Below are positions 1 through 10,847 of a stretch of 64,000 bases of DNA, piece after piece. A model generated the notes under the pieces. The model had not been told where the DNA came from. It saw only the letters and a list, made by a program, of their open reading frames with translations, and ran no database searches. Within the stretch, counting starts at the first letter, position 1. The number at the start of each line of letters is the position of its first letter. Where the stretch lies: the NCBI GenBank assembly GCA_963575745.1, contig CAUYUJ010015306.1:7501-71500 (forward strand), in the 5' to 3' direction. This DNA is from Prorocentrum cordatum (taxonomy: Eukaryota > Sar > Dinophyceae > Prorocentrales > Prorocentraceae). The position numbers and the translations under genes were made by a program.

Positions 1-89
1 AAGGGCGGGCCGGGCGATTCGCCTGAGACTGACTTCCTTACCGCTGATGACCCTGAATCTTAACAGGTGACAATCGTTTCACAGATGGA

Positions 90-415
90 GGGCGTGTGGT
101 TTTCAAACTATGGTTCTCGCCCTAGCGCCGTGAACATTCGTCTTAAACATTTGCAAGAGTTTCAAGGATTGAGGGAGGGTACTTTTCAATTTGTGGCTTT
201 CGTCTTTGCGCCGCGCACACGTGTGTTTTTGTTGTTTTTGTTTGAGAGCGATTCGTTTCCATTATGTGGCTCTGGCCTCAGCGCCTCGCCCATTCTGTTA
301 AACAAGTGGCAAGAGTTTCGCGGATTGAGGGGGGCTCCTTTCCAAAATGTGGCTCTCGCCTACGCTCCGCGCGCATTCCTTTTCAACAGTTGCAAGAGTT
401 TCACTGAATCTCATG
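90..415. repeat. degenerate tandem repeat, ~80/156-bp spacing
   Basis: The phrase GCAAGAGTTTC recurs at about 153, 309 and 392, each time followed by similar sequence (GGATTGAGGG, then CCAAAATGTGGCTCTCGCC-like text). The spacing fits a decayed unit of about 80 bases. The frames open here are repeat by-products; I recognise no protein. Confidence 0.6.
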
Positions 416-424
416 GTTGACGTA

Positions 425-600
425 CCAGAAACGGTGTTCTGGAGCGATCCAGGATTGTCAGGGCGCAACAGTTACGTTGATTCGCGGTGTTGAAGTCCAG
501 GAACGGTGTTCTGGCACGATTCAGGACCGCCAAGACGTAACAGTCATGTTATCTCGTGGCGTTGAAATCCTGAGAATGGTGCTTGGCCACGCTCCACGAT
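425..600. repeat. degenerate ~70-bp tandem repeat
   Basis: Three units start near 429, 500 and 571 with variants of GAACGGTGTTCTGG followed by GATTCAGGA-like text and a GTTGAA segment. No gene recognised. Confidence 0.6.
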
Positions 601-659
601 ATGGTTGTCCACGGGGCATTTCCCTTAGTGGAAGTGTCCCCTCGTAGGGGCCTCTGAAG

Positions 660-944
660 AGGGATCTTAGAGGGAAGGTGTATTTCAACATCGTTGATGA
701 GTGATGGGTTTACACTGGTCCTCCTCCGTCTCCTCCTCCTCCTCCGCGCCCTCCGCGCCGTTTTTCCCTCTGCCCTCCTCTCTTCTCCTGGCCTTTGCTG
801 ATCGTGCTCGCATCCGACTTCCCGGCGGGCCGCCGCCTTCCCTCCCGGACGGGCGGCTGCGGCCAGCCCTTCTGCCGGAGGTGCAGGGCGGCTGCGCGCC
901 GATGGCTGAAAGCAGGCATTTCTAGATTCCCAGATCTTTCTCTT
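660..944. other. unassigned GC-rich stretch
   Basis: CCTCCTCC-type low complexity near 720-790 and GC-rich sequence. No gene or known repeat recognised. Confidence 0.5.
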
Positions 945-1085
945 TTTTGAGCGCCTTCCTACTTCAGGAATCGATATGCTTTCGATGTGTTTTGCTATTC
1001 TCTTGGAGGGCATGAGCCCACTCTGCCTTTTCCGTCTTCCCACTTTATATGTTTTTACCCATATCTTCCGACCGACGTGTATTGG
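945..1085 (+). repeat. dispersed repeat; unoccupied form of the site at 17370-18245
   Basis: This stretch aligns with 17371-17415 on its left and with about 18158-18245 on its right. Shared text includes AGCGCC, TTCAGGAATCG/TTCAAGAATCG, TGTGTTTT, CTATTCTCT and CTTCCCACTT, then GTTTTTACC and CCGACGTGTA. The 740-base satellite-bearing element at 17416-18158 is missing here, so this copy acts as an empty-site reference for that insertion. Confidence 0.65.
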
Positions 1086-1569
1086 GGCACGCTGGGAGCA
1101 GCCGTGGCACCCCGCACATCCTGCCGAGCATCTGGTGCCCGACCCGGTCGTGCCTTGCCATCTGCTCACCGCTTTCGGTCCCGGCTCGACGCCGGGCTCT
1201 CCCTCTCCCTCGGCTGGTGTTCTAAAACGCTGGTGGCGCTTATGTTTCCGTTTGCAACATGTCGGTCTTCGGCCAACCACAACGGGACAACAACACGGCA
1301 GCCCAAAGTAGAAAACAGTACATTCAATGGAACCGAACCGACAACGGTGCTAACGAGAATCCCATCACTGCACACATTGACCCCCAAACGGGAAAACAGA
1401 AATGTATATTTTGAACAATTCTTTCGTATCGTCTGAGCTCTCCCTTCCCCTCTGGCCTCTGTTCGGCGTCACATCGACATGCTGATACTACGTGTGCGTC
1501 CCCCCCCCAGGGGCGACGCGCACGCCAAGAAATCTTGTATTATGCATTCCGTGGTGGGCGCTTTCTGGT
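1086..1569. other. unassigned; candidate splice acceptor near 1511
   Basis: A strong pyrimidine run ending in CCCCCCCCCAG lies at about 1501-1511, just upstream of the module-like coding stretch at 1570-1773, and could be its acceptor. Otherwise nothing recognised. Confidence 0.35.
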
Positions 1570-1773
1570 CATACCGCTCGGGAAACCAGATGCTACAAGA
1601 TGGTTGTAGTACGTGCTCGGGTCGGACGTGTGCCCCCGAGGAGGACGCGTCGTTCCAGTATGTTTTGGCACGTCCCGTCTGTCGTCCGCCGCGCCCTCGG
1701 CCCATGCTCCGCCCGCGAGGACTTCCAGGCGCTCCTGCACCAGCACGGCGAGGTCCAGTGCTCGCGGCCCTGC
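1570..1773 (+). CDS. Cys-containing module 1, partial and degenerate
   Basis: One open frame holds, in order, HTARETRCYKM (like the N part of the module found at 31988-32106, ending in a Cys-Tyr pair) and CSAREDFQALLHQHGE followed by QCSRPC (like the middle and C parts, with E-D-F-Q, L-L-H and C-x-x-P-C). From memory, small modules with a C-Y ... W ... H-P-x-W-Y-P ... S-S-x-x-x-F-Q-x-x-L-H ... C-x-x-P-C pattern recur in predicted dinoflagellate proteins; I know no function. The gap between C-Y and E-D-F-Q is about 13 residues longer than in module 3 and the Trp and HPxW are not visible, so this copy is degenerate or part-intronic. The EDFQ-to-CxxPC half is the reliable part. The module order on this strand continues at 9118. 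Confidence 0.45.
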
Positions 1774-1841
1774 GCCCAGGCCCCCAGTGTTTGCGGGCTG
1801 CTGGGTGCGGCCGCTTGCTGCGGGCGGGGGCCTGCTCCCTC

Positions 1842-1968
1842 GAAGAAGAAGAAGAAGAAGAAGAATCGACCACAGCCTAAACACAGACTTTCGGAGGCCC
1901 TCCTCCTTCTCCTCCTCCTCCTTCTCCTTCTCCTCCTCCTCCTCCTCCGCGTCCTCCTCCTCCTGGTT
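1842..1968. repeat. GAA run followed by CCT/CTC microsatellite
   Basis: GAAGAAGAA runs at about 1842-1865, then CTCCTCCTT-type repeats at about 1897-1965. Long open frames on both strands come from this and are not genes. Confidence 0.9.
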
Positions 1969-1984
1969 CCTGGTTCTAGGACGA

Positions 1985-2495
1985 GCGTGAGCCTGAGCAT
2001 GATACGGAAACCGTAGGAGCACGACGAGTGGAGGCAGGCGAAGGGGAGGGGAAGCAGGGCGAGCAGTGGAAGGAATATGACGAGGACGAGGACGACAGGA
2101 GGGGAGGATGGGGGCAGAGGGGGAGGGGGCAGGCAGGAGGGCCCTGCCGCTTGCGACGGCCCCGCCGCGCCGCCGGCGGTTGCCCCTGCTCGAGTGGACA
2201 CTGGGACCCCGTCGCGGGAGGGCAGTGAGTGGTTGGTGAGACCGCTGTTGGCGTAAAGCACGCCCATCCAGAGATGCCGCGTCAACGGGGCCGCCCCTGG
2301 GGCTCCACATCTCAAGGTTGCCAGTTGCCTTTGCTGCCGACGCAGGAGTGCAGTCGTCGGCACCACGAGCGCCTCTGACTCAATCCCGCACCTGTTTTCA
2401 AAATTGTTCATCGGGGGATGCGGGGCTTCTCAGCGCATGGGTCTGGGCTCCTTCGTTTGGTGGACGGGGGGGGGGAGGCGGGAGCGTGGCTGGCG
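1985..2495. other. unassigned GC-rich stretch
   Basis: Purine-rich (GAGG/GGGA) text near 2030-2140 and GC-rich unique sequence. No gene recognised. Confidence 0.4.
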
Positions 2496-2499
2496 CCGA

Positions 2500-2720
2500 G
2501 GCGAAGAAGAAACTCAGGAGGGAAAGAAACACACAGACACAATCAATCGGCGATTTCCCAGAAAATATGGGAAAATATGGGAAGTGGGGGGGAAGACGAA
2601 AAACCCAAAAATATTGAAAAAAATGGGGAATCTGTTGATTTGTGTGTATTTATTTGTGTGTCTCAGGGCCCCTTCAGAAACGTCGGCATGCGCGTAAACT
2701 GCTCGAGCTCCGCGCGGATC
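2500..2720 (+). repeat. dispersed repeat with ATATGGGA motifs, copy 1
   Basis: The stretch reads CTCAGGAGGGAAAG, then CACACAGACACAATC, CGGCGATTTCCC, AATATGGGAAAATATGGGA, AAACCC and finally TATTTATTTGTGTGTCTCAGGG. The same order is found at 6125-6262 (shorter) and 9257-9480, so this is a family of three dispersed copies. No coding content. Confidence 0.75.
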
Positions 2721-2960
2721 TCTCGAGTCGGCGCTGGGCCCCTCTGCCTGGCGCGCGGAGCGCGTCGGGGGCTGCGCCAGAGGCGCCGCCAGGGGCGGCC
2801 CAGGGCCGACCCAAGAAATCCGCGTGGAGCGCCGAAAGTCTATGCTCGTGCAGTGTCTCCGGTTCCTCTGGGAAGGGGCGCGGCGGGAGGGGGTGGCGGA
2901 GGAGTGCGGGAGGGGGTCGGGGATTGGAGGACGACAGCTGCGCGCAACCCCGATGCTGCC
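2690..2960 (+). repeat. dispersed repeat, inverted relative to 7620-7860
   Basis: Text such as TCCGCGCGGATCTCTCG, CAAGAAATCCGCG and GTCTATGCTCGTGCAG matches the reverse complement of 7620-7860 (TCCGCGCGGCTCTCTCG, CAAGGAATCCGCG, GCGTATGCTTCTGCAG). Identity is patchy. Confidence 0.5.
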
Positions 2961-3310
2961 CCTGCCCATCCTGGGCCGAGGATCGGTGCATGTGGTCGCC
3001 TGGCCAGGCCAAAGTGGCGTCTTCACCGGTCCTCGGCCCCGGCTTCGCCTGGTCAGGATCGGCGAGGTGTGGAAGTGTCGCCTCACTCAGAGAAGGTGAG
3101 GCTGCTGCTGCGAGTGCACCTCGGCGGGGCCGTCCACGACCAGCAGTAACGTTGCTATCAATCAGCGAGCCCGAATCCCCTGATTCTTCATCCGATGGTG
3201 GATCTAGTGTACCCTCCTCGCGCTGGCGCCCCCGAGCGCTTTGACCCAGCTTTCGCCCTCCCGTCGAAATAACCAAACTGTTAGCCAGCGTCGTCCCCAC
3301 ACAGTAATCG
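2961..3310. other. unassigned GC-rich stretch
   Basis: No repeat family, gene or RNA recognised. Confidence 0.4.
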
Positions 3311-3314
3311 ATTG

Positions 3315-3645
3315 CACTGTGGATGTAAGCTTTGTGGTGCGCTGGGTGGTACAAGCTATGTGGTGCAAGCTATGTGGCGCGATGTGCGTGGTGCAACCTG
3401 CGTGGCGCAAGCCATGTTGTGCAAGCTATGTGATACAGTCTACGTGGTGAAAGCCATGTGGTGCCAGCTGTGTAGTGCAATACACGTGGTGCAACCCGCG
3501 TGGCGCAAGCTATGCTGTGCAAGCTGTTTGGCACACTGTACCTGGTGTAGGCCATGTGGTGCAAGCTCGGCTGTGCTAGCTGTGTGGCGCAATATGTGTT
3601 TTGCAACCTACGTGGTGCAAGCCATGTGGTGCAAGCTAAGTGGTG
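3315..3645. repeat. ~15-bp minisatellite (GTGGTGCAAGCTATG-like)
   Basis: About twenty degenerate units such as TGGTGCAAGCTATG and TGGCGCAAGCCATG run head to tail. Open frames on both strands follow from the unit. Confidence 0.85.
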
Positions 3646-3654
3646 CCTTGGCGT

Positions 3655-3825
3655 GCGCCCCCAGGGCGGGGCGCCCACGAGGCGCCCACGGAACTGCGAC
3701 ACCCCCCCAGGCGCGGGGCGCCTATGAGGCGCCCACGGGCGGGCTTTCGCCAGAACCTCCGAAGCGCGGTGCGCCCACGAGGCGCCCACGAGGCGCCCAC
3801 GGGGGGGGCAACGGCCGAACCCCCG
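3655..3825. repeat. GCGCCCACGAG minisatellite
   Basis: Repeated GGCGCCCACGAGGCGCCCAC blocks and variants, directly after the 15-bp minisatellite. Confidence 0.75.
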
Positions 3826-3829
3826 ACAC

Positions 3830-5400
3830 GCAGATTCAGTCTCGTAAGCAAGCAAGGCGAGCCCCTGAGTGCAAGCACTGTCTGGGGAACGAGCAAGACA
3901 GCAGGAGGGGGTGGTGTGAGGGAGACGGTGAGCGTGGAGGGCGGGCTCATCGCCCCCCCCTGCCAGACCTCGGTCAGCCTGCTCGAGACCGCCGACTCGG
4001 CGGCCGTGAGGAGGGCCGCGGCCAACGCGGATGAGACCTTCGGCCTCAGGCAGGCAGAGTTCATGGCGGTGGCCTGGGTGCCTGCAACCACGAGGATATC
4101 GAGGTTCATGTTAGTGGTCTTGTGCTCTTGGACCTCCTGGAGGCTCCTCGTCGCCGCGGCTGGATTCCCGCCGAGGTTCTGGCCAGAACGCACCCCAGGA
4201 CAGGCCCGGCCTCGGGACCCTCGTCGCTGTGGTTCGGAAATGCGCGCATGAAGATGGGGCCGAGAGAATCCTGCGATTTTTGACGGCGTATTTTCACGAC
4301 GCGGGACGTCGGGGTCTTGGTTTGTTTCATCGTCCTCGTCTCTTAAACATCCCACTCTCAAGTGAACGACGCAAAGAGTTGGAGTCGCCTTTACCGACAT
4401 TGGCGCGTAAGCTGCCCGCGTAAGGTCGCGCGTAAGCGCCCTCGTCTCCGATGCAGCGTGCCGCGTTGGCGGCCCGCGTAGGCCACCGCGTAAGGTCGTC
4501 ACGCCATCTTGCGTAAGACCTGTTTTTGATCGTCGCCCAAGTGATTATTGCTAGTTCGCGCCGCGTCGACGCTGCGGCGACGCTGTGGCGACGCTGGCGC
4601 GTGCGCTCAAGGTTGAAGTTCACCGGCGGCATGAGCCAGACCATGGACTGCATTGCCGGAAAGCTTTGATCGCTCGCCTTTGAAATCTACGTTGTATCAG
4701 AAACCAACGCACGCGTCGACGTGACAATAACCATCCGCACTGCTTCCCAGAGGCACTTTTCCTGTCTTGTTGACGCCCTTATCGCCAACCGTTTTTGAGG
4801 GATGCAGGAAGCCAGAGAGGCATGGTAGCCAGGTTCGCGCGCGCGCCGAACGCACTCGTCCACATGTATGTATTTCGACGTGTTCGACGGCGAAGCACTC
4901 CATAGGCATCCTACTGGCGACACAGTTACACAAAGCGTGGCCACTGCGTGAGGCCTGATCGCGTCATGCTGCGGCTGCGGTGTGTGCATGTCTGGTTGCC
5001 ACCGCGCTGTGGTGCACGGCGGCCTGTTTGGGAGGGCGGGGGATCCCTTCTTTCGGTTGCCTCTTCCCGCGAGGGAGCAGGCTCCAGGGGTTATGAGTGC
5101 TCTCAACCTCATCTCGTCCTCCTCTCTCCTGTTTCGAGAGGTGATGGAGAACATCTGGGCGCCGAAGGCCATGACTGGCGATGCCCCCGTCACGCGGGAG
5201 CTGAGCAAGACGGACTGCCAGGAATCTGCAGGGGGAGGATCAGGGAGAATGAGTGCGAGATTCAGAGGAGCCCCTTCGTTCCCTACTCTGCGCTCCCGTG
5301 TAATAGCACGATGACTGTACATGGAGTGACTTCGTATCTCAACGGTCGAAGGGGCTTCCGTTTGCTTTCCGCGTTCGGAGGCCAGGCGACACCCAATCTG
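3830..5400. other. unassigned stretch
   Basis: A local cluster of GCGTAAG words lies at 4396-4515. Otherwise the sequence looks unique and I recognise no protein in the open frames, which overlap on both strands as expected from GC-rich DNA. Confidence 0.4.
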
Positions 5401-5408
5401 TTTTGATC

Positions 5409-5409
5409 G

Positions 5410-5480
<71 letters not shown>
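5409..5480. repeat. (TTG)n microsatellite, ~24 units
   Basis: Uninterrupted TTG repeats; they produce poly-Leu, poly-Gln and poly-Asn frames that are not genes. Confidence 0.97.
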
Positions 5481-5481
<1 letters not shown>

Positions 5482-5484
5482 CGC

Positions 5485-6120
5485 GTTCCCCCCAGCCTTT
5501 CCGATAGTCCTGTCAACACATATGCAAGCGACGAAGAAAAAACGATGGCCATGACCGAGATGTCGTGGGACTTCGTCGGCGCCAGCGTTGGTCTTGGTCC
5601 AGGCCAGCCGCCGCCGATTCGCGAGGAGGACCCTTGCATCGTCAGTGACCAAACCTGCGATCCGACGTCACGAATAGTTGCAACATCGCGAACAATCCCA
5701 TCCAGAACCCCATGCCAATGTCCGCGGCACTTGCCAAGCCGCAGCCGTTTGTGATGGCCCCGGGGCCCGACACCGCGCAGAGACGCCCACGGTGTTGACG
5801 AATTGCAGCGCCCGGGTCTCAGGGGGGCCCAACTTCCCCCCCGTGGGGTCCAGGTCGGGGGCCCCTAACCGGGCCCTGACCTTCCAGGAGGGCTAAAAGA
5901 TAACACCAGGACCTCGACATCTTAACTCCTGTCGAGGTTTTAGGGAGCTCAGATCGGTCTATAGGTCTGGAGGGCTATCTTGTAGCACTCTGGACGGTCA
6001 GGGGTGTGGCGACCACACCGCGTCGTGAGCCGGTGGGAAGCCGGGGCCGCCGCACAACTTTGGGATCCGGGGCGTATTCTCCGAGAGCGCCTCGGGCGCT
6101 TGCCTCCTCTTCGGTCCGCC
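5485..6120. other. unassigned stretch with a small hairpin
   Basis: ACCTCGACA (5911-5919) and TGTCGAGGT (5930-5938) form a 9-bp stem with a 10-base loop. Nothing else recognised. Confidence 0.4.
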
Positions 6121-6124
6121 GCGG

Positions 6125-6262
6125 CAAAAATCAGGAGGGAAAAAGAAGACACACAGACACAATGAATCGTCGATTCCCCTGAAGATATGGGAGAATATGG
6201 GAAATGGGGGGAAAGACAAAACCCAGATGATATGGGAAAATATGGGGAATCTTCTCGTGCAC
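6125..6262 (+). repeat. dispersed ATATGGGA repeat, copy 2
   Basis: Same order as copies at 2500 and 9257: TCAGGAGGGAAA, CACACAGACACAATG, TCGTCGATTCCCC, then ATATGGGA repeated four times. It stops before the TGTGTGTC end seen in the other two. Confidence 0.75.
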
Positions 6263-6279
6263 ACCCCTTCGACAAGGCC

Positions 6280-7240
6280 GTGTTTCGCTTTATGGTCGTT
6301 GGCGCTTTGACGCCACAGCTTCTCCTGAGCCTCCCTAAGCCCCTCCCGACTCATTCGCACAATCATAATCGCAATCATCATAATCGACGAGGCCAGCAAA
6401 GTGTTGCAATGCAACAGATGCAATACAGCATGCAGCTGCAGTGCAAAACGCGCTGTTTCGCGTCATGAGCGTCGGCGCCCTGACCCTCAAATGTTCCTTG
6501 AATCCCCCACGCTACTACCGATTCGCATTCGGAATCTCATGTCCAAGTTGACGTAGCTTACCCCAGTGCCACACATATGCATCCAAGCGGCACATGCCTA
6601 GCAACACATCATATGCTTCTGATCATGCTGGCTGGCGCTGTGGGCCCTGCAGCCTCCCTGAACCCTCCCAAACCACCTCCGACCCGCACGCGGAGTCATA
6701 AACTCGAGCTCAAGCAGCCAAGCGCAATGCACAACAAAGTGCAATGCAACAGCTCTGGCTGCACTGGAAAACGACTGCTCTTGGCCACCGCGCCATCTTT
6801 GAACTGCCCTTGACCTTGATTGGCTCGCACGCGCAATTTCTCTATCTCAAGTTGAAGCAGATACGCGCAGCGCACACGTGTGCAATGCTGAATGATTTTC
6901 AATGCGTTAGAATTCAGCAACGCAACGCATAGTGGTCATGGTCGTGGTGGTTGGCGCTTTGGGCTGCCGCACCCTGCCTGAACCGATCCAAACCTCTTCC
7001 GACACACGTGCAGACCTACGCCTGCTGAAGCAGCCAACTGCAGCTCAGAAGAAGTGCAATGCAACAGCTATTGCAATGCAGCGACTGTTGCACTGAACAA
7101 GATGTTTGGCGTCATGATCGGTGGCGCTTGGACAGTGCACCTTCTCTGAGCTTCCCTAAGCCACTTCCGCCACTCACACGCGGAATGCTAAACCGAAGCT
7201 GAAGCTGCCACACGAAAAACTAAGATCATCAAGGGGCTAC
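6280..7240. repeat. ~165-bp degenerate tandem array
   Basis: Units start near 6293, 6465, 6625, 6945 and 7115 with a TCGTTGGCGCTTTGA-like phrase, then GAGCCTCCCTAAGCC, an ACTCGCACGCGGA-like phrase and a GCAATGCAACAG block. No gene recognised. Confidence 0.7.
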
Positions 7241-7339
7241 ATTTGATCTTAAAGCGCTTGAGCTTCAGCCAAGCGCACTTGCGTTTTGGTTACTTGGCAC
7301 ATTGGAGTCTGGCCGTGCGCAACATGGATCATTACATCA

Positions 7340-7450
7340 AGGAGTGGCAGGGACGGCGGGGGGGATCGAAACTGGTCAGTTTCGCACGGCGTGAGTTCAT
7401 ATTCAGGCTGTTCGATTGTGCAATTTGCAAGGCCGAAGGAAGGGAGGAGA
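7340..7450 (+). repeat. fragment related to 16640-16745
   Basis: CATATTCAGGCTGTTCGATTG and the following GGCCGAAGG resemble CATATTCAGGATGTTCGATTG and ACTTCGGCGG at 16648-16690. Confidence 0.45.
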
Positions 7451-7619
7451 TCGTCCCTCGGCATCCGGACCGCCCGGGCACGGATGTGGATGCGCTTGTC
7501 GCTCGTGGGGGAACGGCGAGGTGGCACCTGCCACGGTCCCGCGGCGCTGGTTGGCCCTTCTCGAGCTTTGGGCGGCCCAGCGCCGCGATGCCGTGCGCCT
7601 GCGCGCGCACGCTCCCGCA

Positions 7620-7860
7620 ATCCCTCTCTTGCCTTCCCAGCCTCCCCCCCTCGCCCCCTCCTGCCGCCCCTGACCTCGAAGAAAAGCAGCCTGCAGAAGC
7701 ATACGCTCTCGAGGCTCTTCGCGGATTCCTTGGATCGAGACTGGCTTCCCCTGGGTGTGGCCTCCGGCGCCCGCCCCGGCGAGAGAGCCGCGCGGACCTC
7801 CAAGATATCATGCCTGTGCAGGGTCTCTTCCTCAATGCCCCTGGCCCCGGGCCTACATTT
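7620..7860 (-). repeat. dispersed repeat, inverted copy of 2690-2960
   Basis: See the entry at 2690: the reverse complement of this segment shares its order of motifs. Confidence 0.5.
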
Positions 7861-7865
7861 TTTCC

Positions 7866-9012
7866 TAACAATTTTGTGGTGTTTGGTCATCGTTTTGAAG
7901 AGACGGTCCCCGCGTTCCTCCCTCCTTCCTCCCCCCTCCCTCTCCTCCCACCTCTATGCGTTTCACCCACCCAGTACAGCGTTTCGTGGCCCCACGAGGA
8001 GCTCCACTGGAGCCCCCAGTGGGATCGCCCGCATGCGTCCCGAAAACCGAATTTGGCACACCCCTCACACGTTTCGTGGCCCTATAGTAGGGAGCTCCAC
8101 CGAAGCCCCCAGTGGGAACGCCCGCATGCGTCCCGAAAACCGAGTTTGGCACACCCCTCACACGTTTCGTGGCCCCGTAGGGAGCTCCACCCAAGGCCCC
8201 AGTGCCACCGCCTGCATGCATCCCGAAAACCGATTTTGGCACACCCTTTACACGTTTCGTGGCCCTATAGGGAGCTCCACCGAAGCCCCCAAGTGGGACC
8301 GTCCGCATGCGTCCCGAAAGCCGAATTTGGCACATCCCTCACGTTTCGTGGCCCCGTAGGGAGCTTCACCGAAGTCCCCAGTGCCACCGCCCGCATGCGT
8401 CCCGAAAACCGAATTCGGCACACCCCTCCCACGTTTCGTGACTCCATAGGGAGCTCCACCGAAGGCCCCAGTGCCACCGCTCGCATGCGTCCCGAAAACC
8501 TAATCTGGCACATCCCTCACACGTTGCGTGGCCCCATAAGGAGCTCCACCGACGGCCCCAGTGCTACTGCCCGCATGCGTCCCGAAAGCCGAACTTGGCA
8601 CACCCCTCACACGTTTCGTGGCCCCATAGGGAGCTCCACCGAAGGTCCCAGTTCTACCGCCCGCATGCGTCTTCCCCACCTAGTACAGCGGTTCGTGGCC
8701 CCGTAGGGAGCCCTTCCGAAGGTTCCAGGTCTACCGCCCGCATGCGTCCTCCCCACCCTGTACAGCGTTTCGTGGCCCCATAGGGAGCTTCACCGAAGGC
8801 CCCAGTGCTACCGCCCGCATGCGTCCCTCCCCACCCAGTACAGCTTTTCGTGGCCCCATAGGGAGCTCCACCGACGGTCCCAGTGCTACAGCCCGCATGC
8901 GTTCCCCCCCACCCGGTGCAGCGCTTCGTGGCCCCATAGGGAGCTCCACCGAAGAAGATATTCAGAATTGCGGTGCCCACACCTGCATATGGTTGGGTCT
9001 TTCGACAGTTTT
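7866..9012 (-). mobile_element. minisatellite-bearing inverted-repeat element, copy A
   Basis: The core is a head-to-tail array of ~90-bp units (GTTTCGTGGCC, GGGAGCTCCACCGA, CCGCATGCGTCCC, then CCGAATTTGGCAC in the long form; the rightmost units are shorter). On the minus strand the edges match copies B and C: a left edge with CCCAACCATATGCAGG and ATATCTTCTTCGGTGGAG, and a right edge with ACCGTCTCTTCAAAACGATGACC followed by a decayed version of ATGGTTGGG. The complete copy C has 9-bp inverted termini CCCAACCAT / ATGGTTGGG. Because units are multiples of three, several frames stay open; none looks like a gene. Confidence 0.75.
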
Positions 9013-9117
9013 TTTGTTTTTGTTTGTTATTGTTGTTGTGTATATATATATATATATCTCGAATTCTATAATGATATCTGTCTCCCTCTTTACCTCCGAC
9101 CTCGCTCCTCCGCCCAG

Positions 9118-9194
9118 GAGGCGCAAGCCGGCAGCATGTGCTTCCACGCGGTCGAGTGGCTGAGAAAGTCGGGCATCGCGAAGCACCCCACGTG
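9118..9194 (+). CDS. module 2, N-part exon
   Basis: After a pyrimidine tract ending CGCCCAG (9111-9117), one frame encodes EAQAGSMCFHAVEW, a short linker with a Gly, and KHPTW. This matches the N part at 31988-32106 (G-E-W-C-Y-Q-S-I-Q-W and KHPDW) in spacing: Cys, aromatic, Trp five residues on, then H-P-x-W. The exon ends TG before a GTGCCC donor (9195), the same donor and phase as at 32106/32107. It joins in phase to 20035. It starts later than its partner, inside the module, so another exon should lie upstream. The module is one I remember from dinoflagellate predicted proteins; function unknown. Confidence 0.6.
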
Positions 9195-9256
9195 GTGCCC
9201 CCCTGGCAGCGCTGCATCGCGGGGTCCGGATCGGAGCGGGGCGGCCGAGACGATCG

Positions 9257-9480
9257 GGGTCGAAGATCCCCAGGAGGGGAAAAATCACACAGACAGTGTC
9301 CATCGTCGATCCCCAGGGAAAAATATGGGAAACTATGGGATATGGGGGGGGGACGAGAACCCAGAGAATATAGGATAATATGGGAAATCCTCGGGTTTGT
9401 TTCTATCTATTTGTGTGTCCCTGGGCCCCTTTAGATCTGCCGAGATGTGCGGCAGGATCCGCGAGGTTCTCTCACACAGC
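9257..9480 (+). repeat. dispersed ATATGGGA repeat, copy 3
   Basis: CCCAGGAGGGGAAA, CACACAGACAGTG, CGTCGATCCCC, several ATATGGGA-type words and TCTATTTGTGTGTCCCTGGG appear in the same order as at 2500-2720. It lies in the inferred intron after 9194. Confidence 0.75.
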
Positions 9481-10059
9481 AGGCGGATTCAAGCTTCGGC
9501 GCCCTTCCTGCAGCTCGACATTCTTGAGCGCTGCTTCGCGCAGCTGCTGATGAGCTGGGCTCTCCCGACGAAAGTCAGGAGCAGCCGCCCCCCGAGGACC
9601 AGGAGACTCCGCCGGATCCGAGCCATCTCCAGACTTGGTAGAGCCTGTTCTTCGCACGCTCCCGCGATATGTCCGGTGATCTTCGAGCCAGTTCCAATGT
9701 AGAGAAAATTCTTGACGCTTCGCGTGCCCTCACCATTTTGTGCGGCCCGCTCTGACTGGACTCGCCGCTGGCGCTCTTCGCCTGCGGCCGCTGACCAAAA
9801 AAAACCCTCACCATGATCCGTAGCCTCTGGCTCAAGCCATGTCGGCTCGCCCCTGACCCAGGTCGGCGCGCGCTCGGGCCCGCGCGCGATGGATACGCCG
9901 GCCGCTCGGCGCCGCCGGCAGAGGGCCGCGGCCGCCGCTCGCGCCGCTGGCCCCTCCGCTGCCGGCGCCGCGGCCGCACGCGGTCTGCCGCGGGCCTCGG
10001 CGCAGGGCAGGCCCGCCGCGGCCTCCGCCGTGGCCGCTGCCGCGGACGCCGACGCGCGG
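9481..10059. other. unassigned GC-rich stretch
   Basis: A long Ala-rich minus-strand frame passes through but has no domain-like sequence and follows the adjacent low complexity. No gene recognised. Confidence 0.4.
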
Positions 10060-10430
10060 GCCGCCGCGGCCGCTGGCGCCGCGGGCGCCGCGGGCGCCGT
10101 GGCAGTGGCCGCGGCCGCTGGCGCCGCGGTCGCCGCCGGTGCCGCTGGGGCCGTGGCCGCAGCCGGCGCCGCCGGCGCTGCGGCGGCCGCGGGCGCCTCT
10201 GGTGCTGCTGGCGCGGTGCGCGCTGCGGCCGCCACGGGCGCCGCTGGCGCCGCCGGCGCCGCGTGCGCCAGGGACCGCGCGGGCGCCGCCGCGCACGCTG
10301 CCGGCGCCTGGTGCGCCGCTGGCGCCGCGGGCGCTGCCGCCGAGGCAGCCGCCGCGGCGGCTGCCGCAGGCCTGGGGGCCGCGGCGGCCGCCCGCTCCCG
10401 CGCGGCGGCCACCGCCGCCGCTGCGGTGAC
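10060..10430. repeat. GCC/GGC low-complexity tract
   Basis: Runs of GCCGCGGGCGCC-like words that translate as poly-Ala on the + strand and Ala/Gly/Arg runs in other frames. Confidence 0.75.
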
Positions 10431-10439
10431 GGTGCCAGG

Positions 10440-10730
10440 CGGGCCAGCCCGATTGCCAGCCCCGCGGCCAGCCCCGCGGCCTACCCCGCGGCCAGCCCCG
10501 CTGCCATCCCCGCGGCCAGCCCGACGGCCAGCCCCGCGGCCGGCCCGACTGCCAGCCCCGCGGCCAGCCCCGCGACAAGCCCGACGGCCAGCCCCGCGGC
10601 CTGCCTGGCAGTCAGCCCCACGGTCAGCCCGACTCCCAGCCCCGCTGCCGGCCCGACGGCCAGCCCGACGGCCAGCCCCGCGGCCAGCCCGACTGCCAGC
10701 TCGACGGCCGTCCTCCTGTCGACACTGTCC
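10440..10730. repeat. GCCAGCCCCGCG minisatellite
   Basis: About twenty variants of a 12-base unit (CCAGCCCCGCGG, CCAGCCCGACGG). A shorter related patch lies at 12095-12140. Confidence 0.85.
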
Positions 10731-10847
10731 TGGAACCGCCTGGCTTGCGCGGCTGTCCAACAAAGCTGCCCGGCAGCATGACCGCGACGCAGACCCAGCG
10801 CGCCGACGGGTGGGCTGGCCTCCCTGAGACTGACTTTTCTCCTCCCT

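Noticed and set aside
7980-8940. Regular repeats considered as a CRISPR array
   Set aside because: Units are contiguous with no unique spacers, and the context is eukaryotic.
9489-10763. 424-codon minus-strand frame
   Set aside because: Ala/Gly/Arg low complexity from GCC and 12-base repeats, with no domain.
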